The notes: generated from the letters alone by a model not told the origin. A DNA stretch of 64,000 nt from Candidatus Pseudobutyricicoccus lothianensis (GCA_904419295.1 CAJFRA010000002.1:141683-205682); one strand, 5' to 3'; shown: positions 1 through 9,635, counted from the stretch's first letter. Numbers and translations are program-made.

Positions 1-94
1 CGGGAGTATGTGGGAATCGAACCCACCTAAGCAGCTGTTAACCACTATTACTGGTTTTGAAGACCAGAGGGCACACCAGCACCCATCTACTCCC
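1..94 (-). tRNA. selC: tRNA-Sec (anticodon UCA)
   Basis: The minus strand reads as a long tRNA with an extended variable arm and a TCA anticodon inside a CTGGT/ACCAG-type stem. The acceptor strand begins GGGAGTA and pairs with TACTCCC, followed by discriminator G; the CCA is not encoded. The T arm GTGGG-TTCGATT-CCCAC is intact. The length of about 94 nt and the long variable arm fit tRNA-Sec and no standard tRNA. It would be charged with serine and converted to Sec-tRNA by SelA, encoded at 5011-6435. The tRNA ends at the window edge, so position 1 is the discriminator base. Confidence 0.95.
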
Positions 95-256
95 ATGGTT
101 CTCTAAAAGCCGTGACTCATAATATCACACTTTTTCAGTCTTTGCAATAGATTGTGTCATTATTCTTTGAAACCTTTGCCTCCCCCTTGATGGGACCGCC
201 CCTTTCGCGGTATACTGGAAAAAAGCGCTTTGGGCGCACAAGGGAGGTTTTGCCCC

Positions 257-1948
257 ATGCAACGCAGTTTCGTGTACGACCATTATTACCGCTACCAGGA
301 GATCACCGATATCCTGAAGGGCTATGCGGAAAAATACCCGGCCCTGACCCGGTTGTCATCCATCGGCCAGACGCCCCAGGGCCGCTCCATCTGGCTGCTG
401 GAGGTGACGGACACCGCCGCCGGCGCCTTTGAAGACAAACCCGCTTATTATATGGAAGCCAACATCCATGCCGGCGAGGTGACGGGCTCCATGGTGGTCA
501 TGTATTTTCTGGATACGCTGTTCAGCAACCTGTCCGATCCAGCCATCCGGCAGCTGCTGGAGCGCTACACCATCTATGCGGTGCCCCGCGTCTCCCCCGA
601 CGGCTCCGAACATTACCTGACCACGCCGGATTATGTCCGCTCCGCCCCCCGGCTCTACCCCTATGAACAGCGGCAGCCCGGCCTGCACAAAGGCGATCTG
701 GACGGCGACGGCGCCTGCCGCATGATGCGGGTCCGCTCCCCCTATGGCGTGTGGAAGATCGCCCCCCAGGACCCCCGGCTGATGGTCAAGCGCCAGCCCG
801 ACGAGACCGAAGGCGAGTTCTACAACGTCTACCCCGAAGGGGTCATCGAAGGGTATGACGGGCTCCATGTGCCCATGGCCCCGGCGGAATTTGGCAACGA
901 TTTCAACCGGAATTACCCCATTGGCTGGCAGGAAGAGAGCCAGCAGGCCGGCTCCGGCGCCCATCCCCTTTCCAACCCGGAGACCCAGGCCAATGCCCGC
1001 TTCCTTTTGAGCCACCCCAACGTGTGCTGCGTGCTGGATATGCACACGGCCGGCGGCCAGATCCTCTACACCCCGGGCTATAAGAGCCCCAAGGAGGCCT
1101 GCCCGGCAGATATGGCCCTTTACCATGCCTTGGGCCGCATGGGCCAGCAGGAAAACGGCTTCCCCCTGCTGAACCTGTACGAGGAATATATGCCTGCTTC
1201 CCATCCCCAGACCTGCGGCGGCTTTGACGATTTCTGCCATTTCCTGTTGGGCGTCCCCGCTTTTACCATCGAATGTTGGGACCTGGCCGAGCGGGCCGGT
1301 GTGGAAGTCCATTACCCGCCCAAAGAGGACAAGAGCGAGGAAGAGGAGCTGGATTGCGCCGTCAAATACCTCAAATGGATGGACGAAAACCTGCCCGAAG
1401 GGCAAGGCTTTTTGCCCTGGACCCCCTTTGAGCATCCCCAGCTGGGGCCGGTGGAGATCGGCGGGCCGGATTACAAATTCATTTCCCAAAACCCGCCCAT
1501 CCCCTTCCTGGAGCAGGAGCTGGAGAAGCACACCCGCTTTGCCCTGCGCCTGATCCGCACCCTGCCCCGGGTGGTCTTCGACCAGGTGGAGAGCCGGCTG
1601 CTGGCCCCCGGCCTTTATGAGGTCCGGGCCGTAGTGGGCAACCACAGCTATATGCCCACCTATGTGTTCGAAGAAGGGCTGAAGAACAAAGCCTTGCCCC
1701 CCCTCACCGTTACACTGGAGGGCGAATGCAAAGTAGAGGGCGATGCCCGGCAGACCATCGGCCACCTCCAGGGCTTTGCCGGCATCCAGGCCCACAACGA
1801 AGGGATGGGCCCCACCACCGTGGAAACAGAGCCCTTGTGCAAAGAAGTGCGCTGGCTGGTCCGCGGTGAAGAAGGCGCTCCGCTGCTGCTGACCTGCCAA
1901 GGCGGCCACATCGGCAAAGTACAGCTGAAAGCCAAGCTGGGAAATTAA
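257..1948 (+). CDS. M14-family zinc carboxypeptidase
   Basis: This 563-residue protein is a peptidase M14 family member, expected to remove C-terminal residues from peptides. Zinc-binding HxxE is seen as HAGE at residues 71-74, the substrate-binding NR pair at 217-218 (FNRNYP), the third zinc ligand at His263 (DMHTAGG) and the catalytic glutamate at Glu339 (FTIECWD). The C-terminal 180 residues look like an added beta-rich domain. No signal peptide is visible, so it is probably cytoplasmic. The ATG at 257 was preferred over the upstream 230 start because AGGGAGG lies at 241-247 with good spacing. It stands alone, followed by a strong terminator. Confidence 0.9.
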   Translation: MQRSFVYDHYYRYQEITDILKGYAEKYPALTRLSSIGQTPQGRSIWLLEVTDTAAGAFEDKPAYYMEANIHAGEVTGSMVVMYFLDTLFSNLSDPAIRQLLERYTIYAVPRVSPDGSEHYLTTPDYVRSAPRLYPYEQRQPGLHKGDLDGDGACRMMRVRSPYGVWKIAPQDPRLMVKRQPDETEGEFYNVYPEGVIEGYDGLHVPMAPAEFGNDFNRNYPIGWQEESQQAGSGAHPLSNPETQANARFLLSHPNVCCVLDMHTAGGQILYTPGYKSPKEACPADMALYHALGRMGQQENGFPLLNLYEEYMPASHPQTCGGFDDFCHFLLGVPAFTIECWDLAERAGVEVHYPPKEDKSEEEELDCAVKYLKWMDENLPEGQGFLPWTPFEHPQLGPVEIGGPDYKFISQNPPIPFLEQELEKHTRFALRLIRTLPRVVFDQVESRLLAPGLYEVRAVVGNHSYMPTYVFEEGLKNKALPPLTVTLEGECKVEGDARQTIGHLQGFAGIQAHNEGMGPTTVETEPLCKEVRWLVRGEEGAPLLLTCQGGHIGKVQLKAKLGN

Positions 1949-1982
1949 GCATCTCTCCCTCCTCTGGCTGTATCCCATGGAT

Positions 1983-2027
1983 AGAGCGGCCCCGGTCCCA
2001 GATGGCACCGGGGCTGCTCTCTTTTTA
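1983..2027. terminator. Rho-independent terminator, bidirectional
   Basis: A 14-bp stem of the type AGAGCGGCCCCGGT/ACCGGGGCTGCTCT is followed on the plus strand by CTTTTTATT. It lies between the peptidase and the convergent membrane-protein gene. Confidence 0.85.
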
Positions 2028-2873
2028 TTACATAGAGAATAGGAAATAGAAAAATGCGAACAGGAGCAGGGTGACGGCGATGCCGATCACATAGCTGGAT
2101 GCCAGGTTTTTGGCCGCCTGGTTCTCCATTTTGACGCTCAGCACCTGCCACCGGCCATCGCGGTAGACGGCGGAGGCCCGGAACCCGGTCCTGATCATGG
2201 CGCCATAGCTGTTTTGGGAATTGACATAGCCGATGATGGCATAGCCCCCGGCGCCGTCGCTCTGGATCTGCAGTTCTTCCCGGGCACAAAGCACAGCGGT
2301 CAGCGGGGCCTTCAGCAGCGGCCGGAGGGAGGCCAGCAGCTGTTCGCACAAGTCGTCGTCCCCGGCAGCAGGGGATCGCTGCCCTGCAAGGGCCTCTGTG
2401 CCTTGCCCGGAAATGGGCTGTGTTGGCTGATCGAATGGCTGGGGCGCCGGAGTGCCACCGGCGTTCTGCCCTCCGGTAGCCGGCTGGCTTTTGACCAGCA
2501 CCCGCCAAGCCCCCAGGGCAGCGATGGCCAGCTCGATCAACAGGGCGATGGTGGACCAACTGTTGACCAAGGGCGAATCTGCTTGCAGCAAGCTTTGCAA
2601 CAGCAGCTGGCGCACCACCACTGTCAAAATACCTACGGCAGCGGCACACAGCGCCAGCCACAGGGATGAGAGGCGGATTTTGGCTATGGCCTTGCTGTAG
2701 GCCAGCATTGCCAAAACAAAGGCGGCAGCCGCTTTGATCATGGCGATCACATAGGCAGTGTTGGCATCAGGGGTCGGGATGGGCAGCAGGATGTTCAGCA
2801 AACTGGCGAGCAGAGCAGACACCATCCCCAGAACCAGAGCGGGCAAGAGTTGGCTTTTTTTCGGTGTGTTCAT
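2028..2873 (-). CDS. Unrecognised membrane protein, 281 aa
   Basis: I do not recognise this family. From the ATG at 2873 the protein has four hydrophobic helices in the first 130 residues, a low-complexity Pro/Gly/Gln-rich linker (about 135-180), a soluble middle domain and a final hydrophobic helix at the extreme C terminus (VIGIAVTLLLFAFFYFLF). The longer frame starting at 3023 was rejected because AGAGAGGAATCC is placed correctly for 2873. It lies downstream of selB on the same strand, separated by about 240 bp that includes a long palindrome. Function cannot be inferred. Confidence 0.7.
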   Translation of the reverse strand: MNTPKKSQLLPALVLGMVSALLASLLNILLPIPTPDANTAYVIAMIKAAAAFVLAMLAYSKAIAKIRLSSLWLALCAAAVGILTVVVRQLLLQSLLQADSPLVNSWSTIALLIELAIAALGAWRVLVKSQPATGGQNAGGTPAPQPFDQPTQPISGQGTEALAGQRSPAAGDDDLCEQLLASLRPLLKAPLTAVLCAREELQIQSDGAGGYAIIGYVNSQNSYGAMIRTGFRASAVYRDGRWQVLSVKMENQAAKNLASSYVIGIAVTLLLFAFFYFLFSM

Positions 2874-2932
2874 CTGTCGGATTCCTCTCTTTCTCCCAGC
2901 GGAAAAGGGGAAAAGGCCTTTGCTGCCACCTG

Positions 2933-2949
2933 GAAAAGGTATACTTTTC
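2933..2949. repeat. Short AAAAG-TATA-CTTTT hairpin motif
   Basis: GAAAAG and CTTTTC flank a GTATA loop. The same apical motif forms the tip of the long palindromes at 3034-3079 and 24455-24502 and recurs at 24585-24600. Confidence 0.6.
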
Positions 2950-3033
2950 AGAGCAAAAAAAGCCGGTGAAAATGCCCGCCAAAAAGTTGCCAAAAACAGC
3001 CCCATCTGATAAAATAGAAGCAAATTACAGCGG

Positions 3034-3079
3034 AACAGCGGGAGTTTGAAAAGGTATACTTTTCAAACTCCCGCTGTTT
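3034..3079. repeat. Long perfect palindrome downstream of selB
   Basis: A 20-bp stem (AACAGCGGGAGTTTGAAAAG and its complement) closes a GTATA loop. A T run follows on the plus strand only, whereas the neighbouring genes are on the minus strand, so a simple selB terminator is not a perfect fit. The apical part is shared with 2933-2949 and with two sites near 24.5 kb. Confidence 0.8.
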
Positions 3080-3115
3080 TTGCCGCCATGGGGCGGGTCT
3101 GTTCTGGTTTGCCTG

Positions 3116-5014
3116 TTACACCAGCACCCGCACGTCGCCCACTTTCTTTGTGACTTTCTCCCGGTCCAAGGTATCCAAAATGGCCATGGCATATTTGCGG
3201 GAGGTGCCCAGCAGATCCCGGACTTCTGCCAATGTGATCTGCCCCTGGGCCCGGCACTGCTCCACGATCTGGCGCACCGCTTCGTCGTAGGCTTCCCGGT
3301 GGAAGCACATCTGGGCGTCCATCCGCACCAGCGTGCCGCTGCCCACCAGTGCCGCGTGGACCTGCTGGGCCTTTTTCTGGTCTTTGCCCATCTGTCCCAG
3401 CACTTCATCGGTGGTGGGCGGGGCATACCCTGCCTGCCGGTAGATCGTTTCCATGGCTTCTGTCATGCGCGCCGCCTCTTCATCCACCTTCACTTTGAAC
3501 TTGAACAGAGAGGCCATGCCGTTTGTAAATTTGATCCGCTCCACCCGGGCGTAGTAATCCAGCAGCCCGTCGGCCACCGCCTGCTCCTGCTGGGGCAGGA
3601 ACCGGGAGCGCAGTTCTTCCCGCTTCATCCCTTCTTTCAGCGGGTTGGCCGTGTGGTATTGCCGCAATATCTCGCTGAGCCGCTTGCCCTGCCGCTCCAA
3701 AAAGCTCTGGTGCAGATACAGCCCCGCCGTGATCTTGACCAGCTTTCCTTCGCTCTCCAGCTGCCCTGCCAGCTGTTCCGCCTCTTCTTTGGAGGCGCCA
3801 AACTGCACCGCCACGAAATCCAGGGGCCGGTAAGCAGGGCTCCCTTCTTTGACGCCCTGTTCGATCTTGTCTTTCAGGGTGCCTTTTTCCAATATGGCCA
3901 GGCTCTCCAGCACTGCTGCGTCGCCCCGCTTGTGCTTTTGGGGGCTGGGGTCCAGCACGACGCCGCCGCCCACTGTCTCCAAGGGGGAGTAGAACCGCAC
4001 CACAAAGTGGTCGCCGGCTTTCAGGGCCACCGTCTCCTCCAGCCGCAGCTGGGCATAGCCGCTTTGCCCGGGCTCCAGCGCCTCTTGCTCCAGCAGCACG
4101 GCCTTGCACAGCACTTCCCGGCTGCCGTGGTAAAAGTGGAGGCGGCTGGTGTTTTTAATGGAGCGGTCTGCTTCTTTCAGCATATTCAGCCGCACGTCCA
4201 CCATCATGGTGGTGTGCATGCTGCCCGGCGGGGCCACCACATCGCCCCGCTGGATGTCCGTCTTTTTCAAATTGGAGAAGTTCACAGCCACCCGCTGGCC
4301 TGCATAGGCGGTATCCACGCTGCGGGAATGGACCTGGATGTTGCGCACCTTGCCCAGCTTTTCGCCGGGGTAGAGCATCACTTCCGCCCCTTCCTGCAGT
4401 TTGCCCTCGATCATGGTGCCGGTGATCACCGTGCCGAACCCTTCCATGGAAAAGACCCGGTCCACCGGGATGCGGAAGGGGGTATCCAGCTTTTTGCCCC
4501 CCAGCTTTTCGATCTGGCGGAAGATCTCCTGCCGCAGCTCCTCGATCCCCTCGCCGGTGTAGGAGGAGACCGGGATCAAGGGCGCATCCTGCAAAAAGGT
4601 GCCCTGTACCTGCTGGCGGATGTCCTCGGCCACCAGCTCCCGCCACTCTTCGTCCACCGTGTCGATCTTCGTCAGGACGATGATGCCGTGCTGGATCTCC
4701 AGCAGGGACAGGATGCCCAGGTGCTCCACGGTCTGGGGCATGACGCCCTCATCCGCCGCCACGATCAGCAGGGCCAGGTCGATGCCGCCGGCCCCGGCCA
4801 GCATGTTGCGCACGAACTTTTCGTGGCCCGGCACATCGATGATGCCCGCCCGGCCTCCGTCGGGCAGATCCAGGTAGGCAAAACCCAGCTCAATGGTGAT
4901 GCCCCGCTTCTTCTCTTCCCGCAGGCGGTCGGTCTCAATGCCTGTCAAGGCCCGGATCAAGCAGGTCTTTCCATGGTCCACATGGCCTGCCGTGCCAATG
5001 ATGATGTTGTTCAT
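3116..5014 (-). CDS. selB: Selenocysteine-specific elongation factor SelB
   Basis: SelB is a GTPase that brings Sec-tRNA to UGA codons followed by a SECIS hairpin. The 632-residue length is typical. The G1 motif GHVDHGKT is at residues 10-17, the G3 motif DVPGHE and G4 motif TKID follow, then EF-Tu-like beta barrels and C-terminal winged-helix repeats that bind the SECIS RNA. The start codon overlaps the stop of selA by 4 nt, indicating translational coupling. The selenocysteine-containing selD at 9636-10676 is an expected client. No truncation is seen. Confidence 0.97.
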   Translation of the reverse strand: MNNIIIGTAGHVDHGKTCLIRALTGIETDRLREEKKRGITIELGFAYLDLPDGGRAGIIDVPGHEKFVRNMLAGAGGIDLALLIVAADEGVMPQTVEHLGILSLLEIQHGIIVLTKIDTVDEEWRELVAEDIRQQVQGTFLQDAPLIPVSSYTGEGIEELRQEIFRQIEKLGGKKLDTPFRIPVDRVFSMEGFGTVITGTMIEGKLQEGAEVMLYPGEKLGKVRNIQVHSRSVDTAYAGQRVAVNFSNLKKTDIQRGDVVAPPGSMHTTMMVDVRLNMLKEADRSIKNTSRLHFYHGSREVLCKAVLLEQEALEPGQSGYAQLRLEETVALKAGDHFVVRFYSPLETVGGGVVLDPSPQKHKRGDAAVLESLAILEKGTLKDKIEQGVKEGSPAYRPLDFVAVQFGASKEEAEQLAGQLESEGKLVKITAGLYLHQSFLERQGKRLSEILRQYHTANPLKEGMKREELRSRFLPQQEQAVADGLLDYYARVERIKFTNGMASLFKFKVKVDEEAARMTEAMETIYRQAGYAPPTTDEVLGQMGKDQKKAQQVHAALVGSGTLVRMDAQMCFHREAYDEAVRQIVEQCRAQGQITLAEVRDLLGTSRKYAMAILDTLDREKVTKKVGDVRVLV

Positions 5015-6435
5015 TCCGTCTCCTCCGGCGATGCCTGTCCCGTGATCTCCGCAAAGCAGCGGGCCAGGTAGTCAAAATATTCGGGTTGTGTGGTGCGCAT
5101 ATCCAGCAGCAGCCGGTCCTTTGAGACCCGGGCGATGACGGGGATGCGGCAGAAGCGCAGCCTTTTTTCCATTTCGCCCACCGAGACGGTCTCATGCTGC
5201 ACTGCCACGGCCCAGGTGGGGATCATCTGGGTGGGCACGCTGCCGCCCCCCACCTGCCCCTGTTCTTCCGCCAGGGTGCCATGCAGGCCGGGCACCTGGT
5301 TCAGCCGGCGCAGCAGGCGGCGCCCCCGGGCTTTCAGCTCCGGCAGGCCCATGGACAGCATCTGGTAGGTGGGGATCTGCTTTGCCACCTGCTCCGGCTC
5401 CTGGTAGATCCGCAGCGTGGCCTCCAGGGCGGCCAGCGTCAGTTTGTCGATGCGCAGCGCCCTTGTCAGTGGATTTTTCTTCATGGCGGCGATCCATCCG
5501 GCCTTGCCCAAAATGATGCCCGCCTGGGGGCCGCCCAGCAGCTTGTCGCCGCTGAAACTGACCACATCGGCCCCTGAGGCCATGGCCTGCTGCACCGTGG
5601 GTTCGCTGCCAATGCCATAGGCGTCCAGATCCGCCAAGGCGCCGCTGCCCAGGTCATAGATCACAGGCAGCCCCCGGCGGTGGCCGATCTCCACCAGCTC
5701 CTCGGTGGATACTTCCTCGGTAAAGCCCAAGATCTTATAGTTGCTGGTGTGCACCTTGAGCAGCGCCGCCGTCTGTTCGTCTATGGCCCGCTCATAATCC
5801 TGGGGATGGGTCTTGTTGGTGGTGCCCACCTCCACCAGGGTGGAATTGCTCTGCTCCATGATCTCCGGCACCCGGAAAGAGCCGCCGATCTCCACCAGTT
5901 CCCCCCGGGATACGATGATGTTCCGGTCTTTGGCCATGGTGCCCAAGATCAGCATCACAGCGGCGGCGTTGTTGTTGACTACCAAGGCCGCTTCTGCCCC
6001 GGTGAGCCGGCACAACAGCTGTTCCACATGGTCGTACCGGCTGCCCCGCCGGCCCGCTTCACAGCTGTATTCCAGCGTGTTGTAGTTTTCCGCCACTTCC
6101 ATCACATGCTGTGCCACCTGGTGGCTCAGCACGGCACGGCCCAAATTGGTGTGCAGCACGATGCCCGTGGCGTTGATGACCGGGCGCAAACTCATACGGC
6201 CGGCCTGCTCCACCGCGGCCAGCACCAGGCGCTCCACCTGCTCCACAGAAACATCCGGGGCTTCCCCTTCCAGTATGCCCTGGCGCAGCCCTTCTGTCAC
6301 CTGGCGCACCGCCTGGGTGACTGCGCTGCGGCCATTTTCCGCCAGCTGGGCCACAGCCGGCCGGGCCAGCACCTCGTCCACTTTGGGGATCTGGCGCAGC
6401 AATTCTTTTCTGATCTCCATTTGTATCTCAACCAT
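5011..6435 (-). CDS. selA: L-seryl-tRNA(Sec) selenium transferase SelA
   Basis: SelA is a PLP enzyme that converts Ser-tRNA(Sec) to Sec-tRNA(Sec) using selenophosphate. The 474-residue length matches bacterial SelA. The N-terminal tRNA-binding region (KELLRQIPKVDEVL) is followed by the PLP fold with the Schiff-base lysine at about Lys298 in SFSGDKLLGGPQAG. It is the first gene of a two-gene selA-selB unit with overlapping ends. The start at 6435 could instead be the internal ATG at 6420 (MEIRKELL), which aligns more tightly with the family; the Shine-Dalgarno signal does not decide between them. Confidence 0.97.
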   Translation of the reverse strand: MVEIQMEIRKELLRQIPKVDEVLARPAVAQLAENGRSAVTQAVRQVTEGLRQGILEGEAPDVSVEQVERLVLAAVEQAGRMSLRPVINATGIVLHTNLGRAVLSHQVAQHVMEVAENYNTLEYSCEAGRRGSRYDHVEQLLCRLTGAEAALVVNNNAAAVMLILGTMAKDRNIIVSRGELVEIGGSFRVPEIMEQSNSTLVEVGTTNKTHPQDYERAIDEQTAALLKVHTSNYKILGFTEEVSTEELVEIGHRRGLPVIYDLGSGALADLDAYGIGSEPTVQQAMASGADVVSFSGDKLLGGPQAGIILGKAGWIAAMKKNPLTRALRIDKLTLAALEATLRIYQEPEQVAKQIPTYQMLSMGLPELKARGRRLLRRLNQVPGLHGTLAEEQGQVGGGSVPTQMIPTWAVAVQHETVSVGEMEKRLRFCRIPVIARVSKDRLLLDMRTTQPEYFDYLARCFAEITGQASPEETE

Positions 6436-6627
6436 CCCATCCGGGTCGCCCCGTGTTTTTCTGATCGCCTGGCGCCTTGGCGGCCGCCGGGCATGTCTGC
6501 CTTATTATACATCACCCCCGGGATATGCCGCAAGGGGATGGGCAAAAGATCGGGCAAACAGCGGAAGGGCCGGGGAATGCTCCCCAGCCCTTCTTTCCTC
6601 CGCCGCTTACGCGGCTTGACGCCTTGT

Positions 6628-6861
6628 TCATTCCGCCTGATAGATGGGGCGGTAACCGCCCTCCACCTCTTCATAGATCCCTTCCAGATCCGTCAGGTCC
6701 TGCCGGGGCGGCTCCGGCTGCTCCACCCGCACGCAGACGCCGCAGGAGGCGCTGAGGGCCCGGGGCACCGGCATCATCTGGGCTGCGAGCCCCTGCCGCT
6801 TTTGCTCCCGGTGGAAGCTCATGGCCCCATAGTGGGTGAAAAAAGTGGCTATGTAGACCAA
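6628..6861 (-). CDS. DUF3343 putative Se/S carrier protein, 77 aa
   Basis: This small protein (reading VYIATFFTHYGAMSFHRE after the start) matches the DUF3343 family, described as putative Se/S carriers found beside selD and yedF. A Cys-x-x-Cys-like pair is present in SASCGVCVR at about residues 40 and 42. The start is a TTG at 6861 preceded by GGAGG at the correct distance; the longer frame to 7047 overlaps yedF and is not supported. The gap to yedF is 11 nt, so yedE, yedF and this gene form one transcript. A selenium-delivery role is inferred from family and context. Confidence 0.85.
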   Translation of the reverse strand: MVYIATFFTHYGAMSFHREQKRQGLAAQMMPVPRALSASCGVCVRVEQPEPPRQDLTDLEGIYEEVEGGYRPIYQAE

Positions 6862-6872
6862 ACGTACGCCTC

Positions 6873-7088
6873 CTAACCGATGGTCAGCTGAAAGTCGCTT
6901 CCTTTGTTTTCCACACGCACGGCCAGCCCTTTGTTCTGGGCAAAGCGGGTGATGTTGTCCACCGCCACTTGGTTGTCCACCAGCACCTGCAGCCGCCCGC
7001 TCTGTTGAGCCAGGGCTTTCTTTGTCATCAGCACCGGTTCCGGGCAAGAACGCCCCCGGGCGTCTACCACACGGTTATTTTCCGCCAT
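6873..7088 (-). CDS. yedF: YedF, TusA/SirA-like sulfurtransferase
   Basis: This 71-residue single-domain protein has the TusA signature CPEP at residues 15-18 (ARGRSCPEPVLMTKKAL), with Cys15 as the persulfide or perselenide carrier. Stand-alone TusA-like YedF proteins pass sulfur or selenium between a desulfurase and acceptors. Longer YedF forms carry an extra C-terminal domain that is missing here; the downstream DUF3343 protein may supply a comparable function as a separate polypeptide. It sits 16 nt after yedE and 11 nt before the DUF3343 gene. Confidence 0.92.
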   Translation of the reverse strand: MAENNRVVDARGRSCPEPVLMTKKALAQQSGRLQVLVDNQVAVDNITRFAQNKGLAVRVENKGSDFQLTIG

Positions 7089-7104
7089 GTCAAATTCCTC
7101 CCGA

Positions 7105-8175
7105 TCAGTTTTTCCCTGTTTTCCGCTGTTTTTGGATGTTCAGCAAGGCGATGGCCGCCACTACCACCAGGCCGACGATCACAGCGATCTTGCCGTTGGC
7201 CGTGGGGCCATCGGCCGAAGAGGCCAGGCTGAAATTGTGGCACACAGCGGCGCCGACCAACATGCCCAGCACGGTGACGGCGCTGTCGCTGTTGCCGCTG
7301 CCCGCCAAGATCAGCTGGCGCAGCGGGCAGCCGCCCAGCAGCACGCTGGCAAAGCCGGTGAGCACCATGCCAAGGGCGTTCCACAGGCCGTCGGTGTGGG
7401 CCACCGGCTGCCCGGCAAAGCTCAGGGTGAAGTTGCCTGTGACCAAGTTGCCGATCAGGGCCGCCACCAAGATGGCGATAAAGCCCCACAGCAGATAGAA
7501 ATCCCGGAACAGCACGGCATCGCGGATGCCGCCCACCATGCACAGACGGGTCTTCTGGGCCAGGGCGCCTACCACCAGGCCAGCCACCAGGGACAGGGCG
7601 ATGGGGGCGTGCATGGAGCCAGGGCCCTCTGTGCTGAACAGGATGAAGGAGGGGGCCGCCACCAGCAGCACCAGGAACACCACATGGACCACCGAGATCA
7701 TACCGCCTTCCAGCGGGCTCTGCTCATAGGTGCGCCGCAGGCTGAACCCTTTGTTCAGGCACAGAATGCCCAACAGGATGCCGCCTACAAAGCCCACCAG
7801 GCCCACCACGGCGTTTAAGTCGCCGCCGGCGATGCGCAGCACCATGCGCAGCGGGCAGCCCAGGAACATCAGGGCGCCCACCATGACGAACATACCCAAT
7901 ACGAACCGGGTGACCGGCGAAGAGCCGCCCTGGGCCCGGAACTCCTTGCTGGCCACTGCCATGATCAGGGCGCCCAGCACCAAGCCGATGATCTCCGGCC
8001 GGATGTATTGGACGATGGCTGCCCGGTGCATCCCCAGGCCGCCTGCCGTATCGCGGATAAAGCAAGCGATGCAGAAGCCCATGTTCTTCGGGTTGCCAAA
8101 GGCCACCAGCACCACGGCGATGGCGCCGATGAGGAGGCCTGTCAGCAGCATCCACAGTGTTTTTTTGTTCTTCAC
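7105..8175 (-). CDS. yedE: YedE-type selenium/thiosulfate transporter
   Basis: This is a 356-residue polytopic membrane protein of the YeeE/YedE family with about ten hydrophobic segments. Two internally repeated cysteine motifs are visible, GCPLRMVLRIAGGD and GCPLRQLILAGSG, typical of the pseudo-twofold YeeE/YedE pore where conserved Cys residues contact the substrate. Members encoded with selD and yedF are called selenium metabolism YedE and are thought to import a selenium compound. It is the first gene of the minus-strand yedE-yedF-DUF3343 unit, divergent from the cysteine desulfurase. Selenium specificity is inferred from context. Confidence 0.92.
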   Translation of the reverse strand: MKNKKTLWMLLTGLLIGAIAVVLVAFGNPKNMGFCIACFIRDTAGGLGMHRAAIVQYIRPEIIGLVLGALIMAVASKEFRAQGGSSPVTRFVLGMFVMVGALMFLGCPLRMVLRIAGGDLNAVVGLVGFVGGILLGILCLNKGFSLRRTYEQSPLEGGMISVVHVVFLVLLVAAPSFILFSTEGPGSMHAPIALSLVAGLVVGALAQKTRLCMVGGIRDAVLFRDFYLLWGFIAILVAALIGNLVTGNFTLSFAGQPVAHTDGLWNALGMVLTGFASVLLGGCPLRQLILAGSGNSDSAVTVLGMLVGAAVCHNFSLASSADGPTANGKIAVIVGLVVVAAIALLNIQKQRKTGKN

Positions 8176-8289
8176 TTCTTCATTCCCCTTTGCGTTTTTG
8201 TGGCCGGCCCCCCACAGCGCCGGCCCAGATCTGGTTCATTTTTCTCACCCATTATATCCTTTTCTAGCAGAATAGTATAATATTTCTTT

Positions 8290-8327
8290 TCGATAAAGCA
8301 AATATGATTTATAGATTTTGTCGATAA
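8290..8327. promoter_or_regulatory. Candidate operator between yedE and csdB
   Basis: TCGATAA occurs twice (8290-8296 and 8321-8327), 31 bp apart, and between them lies an imperfect ATAAA...TTTAT dyad. The site is in the divergent promoter region, and the selenium-type LysR gene at 10812 is a plausible binder. This is inference only. Confidence 0.3.
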
Positions 8328-8330
8328 GTG

Positions 8331-8359
8331 TGGAGAAGCGTCCCCAGGTATTGTATAAT
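8331..8359 (+). promoter_or_regulatory. Promoter of the cysteine desulfurase gene
   Basis: TATAAT at 8354-8359 with a weak TGGAGA -35 at 8331-8336 and a 17-bp spacer. Confidence 0.55.
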
Positions 8360-8424
8360 GGTCTTATATGCTGGGGTCTCTATGCCCTGGCGCACAATCG
8401 GCATTTGCCTGGGAGGTTTTCTTT

Positions 8425-9579
8425 TTGCAGCAGATCTACTTTGACAACGGAAGTACTTCCTTCCCCAAGGCCCCCGGTGTGGGCGAGGCCATCGCTTCGC
8501 TGATCGAGCGGGGCGCCTACAACATCAACCGGGGCGGCTACGAAGGAGCCTATGAAGTGGCGGACATGGTGCTGGACACCCGGGAGCAGCTGTGCTCCCT
8601 GTTCCACTTCGGCCCATCCAGCCATGTGGTCTTCACCCCCAGCATCACCTATTCCCTCAATTATATCATCAAAGGGCTGCTCCGCCCGGGCGACCATGTG
8701 ATCGTCAGTTCCATGGAGCACAACGGCATGATGCGGCCGCTGGTGCAGATGGCGGACCGGGGCGTGGCCTTCGACGTGGCCCAAGCCGACCGCCAGGGGG
8801 TGCTGGACCCCCAGCGGGTGGAAGACCTGATCCGCCCCAACACCCGGGCGGTGATGATGCTCCACGCCTCCAACCTGTGCGGCACCATGCTGCCCATTGC
8901 CGAAGTCGGCCAGATCTGTGCCCGCCACGGCCTGGTGTTCGTGGTGGATACGGCCCAGACAGCCGGCGTATTCCCCATCGATATGGAACAGCTGCACATC
9001 GACGCGCTGTGCTTCACCGGCCACAAGGGGCTCCGGGGGCCCCAGGGCATCGGCGGCTTTTTGCTGCGGGAAGAACTGGCCGGCCAGATCGACCCGCTGA
9101 TCTCCGGCGGCACGGGCAGCCGCAGCGACAGCGAGCGGATGCCGGACTTTATGCCGGACCGGTTCGAGGCGGGCACCATGAACCTGCCGGGCATCGCCGG
9201 CCTCCACGCCGCTTTGCAGTATTTGAAGGAATATGGCATGGAGAACATCGCACGGCAGGAGCTGGCCATCTGCCAGCGGTTTTTGGATGGGGCGCAGCAG
9301 CTGCCCAACACCCGCGTGGTGGGCAAGCTGGATACGGACAAGCGGGCCGCCATCGTCTCCCTGGATTTTGAAAAAATGGACAACGCCGAAGTGGCCTTTC
9401 TGCTGTCGGACCGCTATGGGGTCATGACCCGTTGCGGCCTGCACTGCGCCCCCCGGGCCCACCAGACCCTGGGCACTTTCCCCCAGGGCACGGTCCGTTT
9501 TTCCTTCAGCCACCACAACACGCCGGAAGAAGTGGACATCTGCCTGGAAGGATTGCGGCAGATCCTGTCTCAAGGCTAA
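8425..9579 (+). CDS. csdB: Cysteine desulfurase of the selD/yedF-associated family
   Basis: This is a class-V aminotransferase-fold cysteine desulfurase, 384 residues, of the subfamily usually found beside selD and yedF. It probably releases sulfur from cysteine, or selenium from selenocysteine, to feed carriers. The PLP lysine is Lys201 after His200 in [13 protein letters not shown]; the persulfide cysteine is Cys341 in GLHCAPRAH. The chosen start is TTG 8425, placed 8 nt after GGGAGG at 8411-8416; an upstream start at 8368 lacks a ribosome-binding site. It is divergent from yedE and convergent with selD across a shared terminator. The symbol is by family analogy. Confidence 0.9.
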   Translation: MQQIYFDNGSTSFPKAPGVGEAIASLIERGAYNINRGGYEGAYEVADMVLDTREQLCSLFHFGPSSHVVFTPSITYSLNYIIKGLLRPGDHVIVSSMEHNGMMRPLVQMADRGVAFDVAQADRQGVLDPQRVEDLIRPNTRAVMMLHASNLCGTMLPIAEVGQICARHGLVFVVDTAQTAGVFPIDMEQLHIDALCFTGHKGLRGPQGIGGFLLREELAGQIDPLISGGTGSRSDSERMPDFMPDRFEAGTMNLPGIAGLHAALQYLKEYGMENIARQELAICQRFLDGAQQLPNTRVVGKLDTDKRAAIVSLDFEKMDNAEVAFLLSDRYGVMTRCGLHCAPRAHQTLGTFPQGTVRFSFSHHNTPEEVDICLEGLRQILSQG

Positions 9580-9589
9580 AGGCGCGAAA

Positions 9590-9613
9590 AGGGCGCGGCC
9601 TGCGCCGCGCCCT
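9590..9613. terminator. Convergent terminator between csdB and selD
   Basis: The 10-bp stem AGGGCGCGGC/GCCGCGCCCT closes a CTGC loop, with a T-rich stretch after it on the plus strand. Confidence 0.8.
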
Positions 9614-9635
9614 CTGGCTCCCTTTTTTCTTTTGC

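Noticed and set aside
356..2008. 550-codon open frame opposite the M14 peptidase
   Set aside because: GC-rich antisense shadow with no protein features; the plus-strand gene has full catalytic motifs.
3080..5071. 663-codon plus-strand frame opposite selB
   Set aside because: Rich in His and Gln, no motif; antisense of selB.
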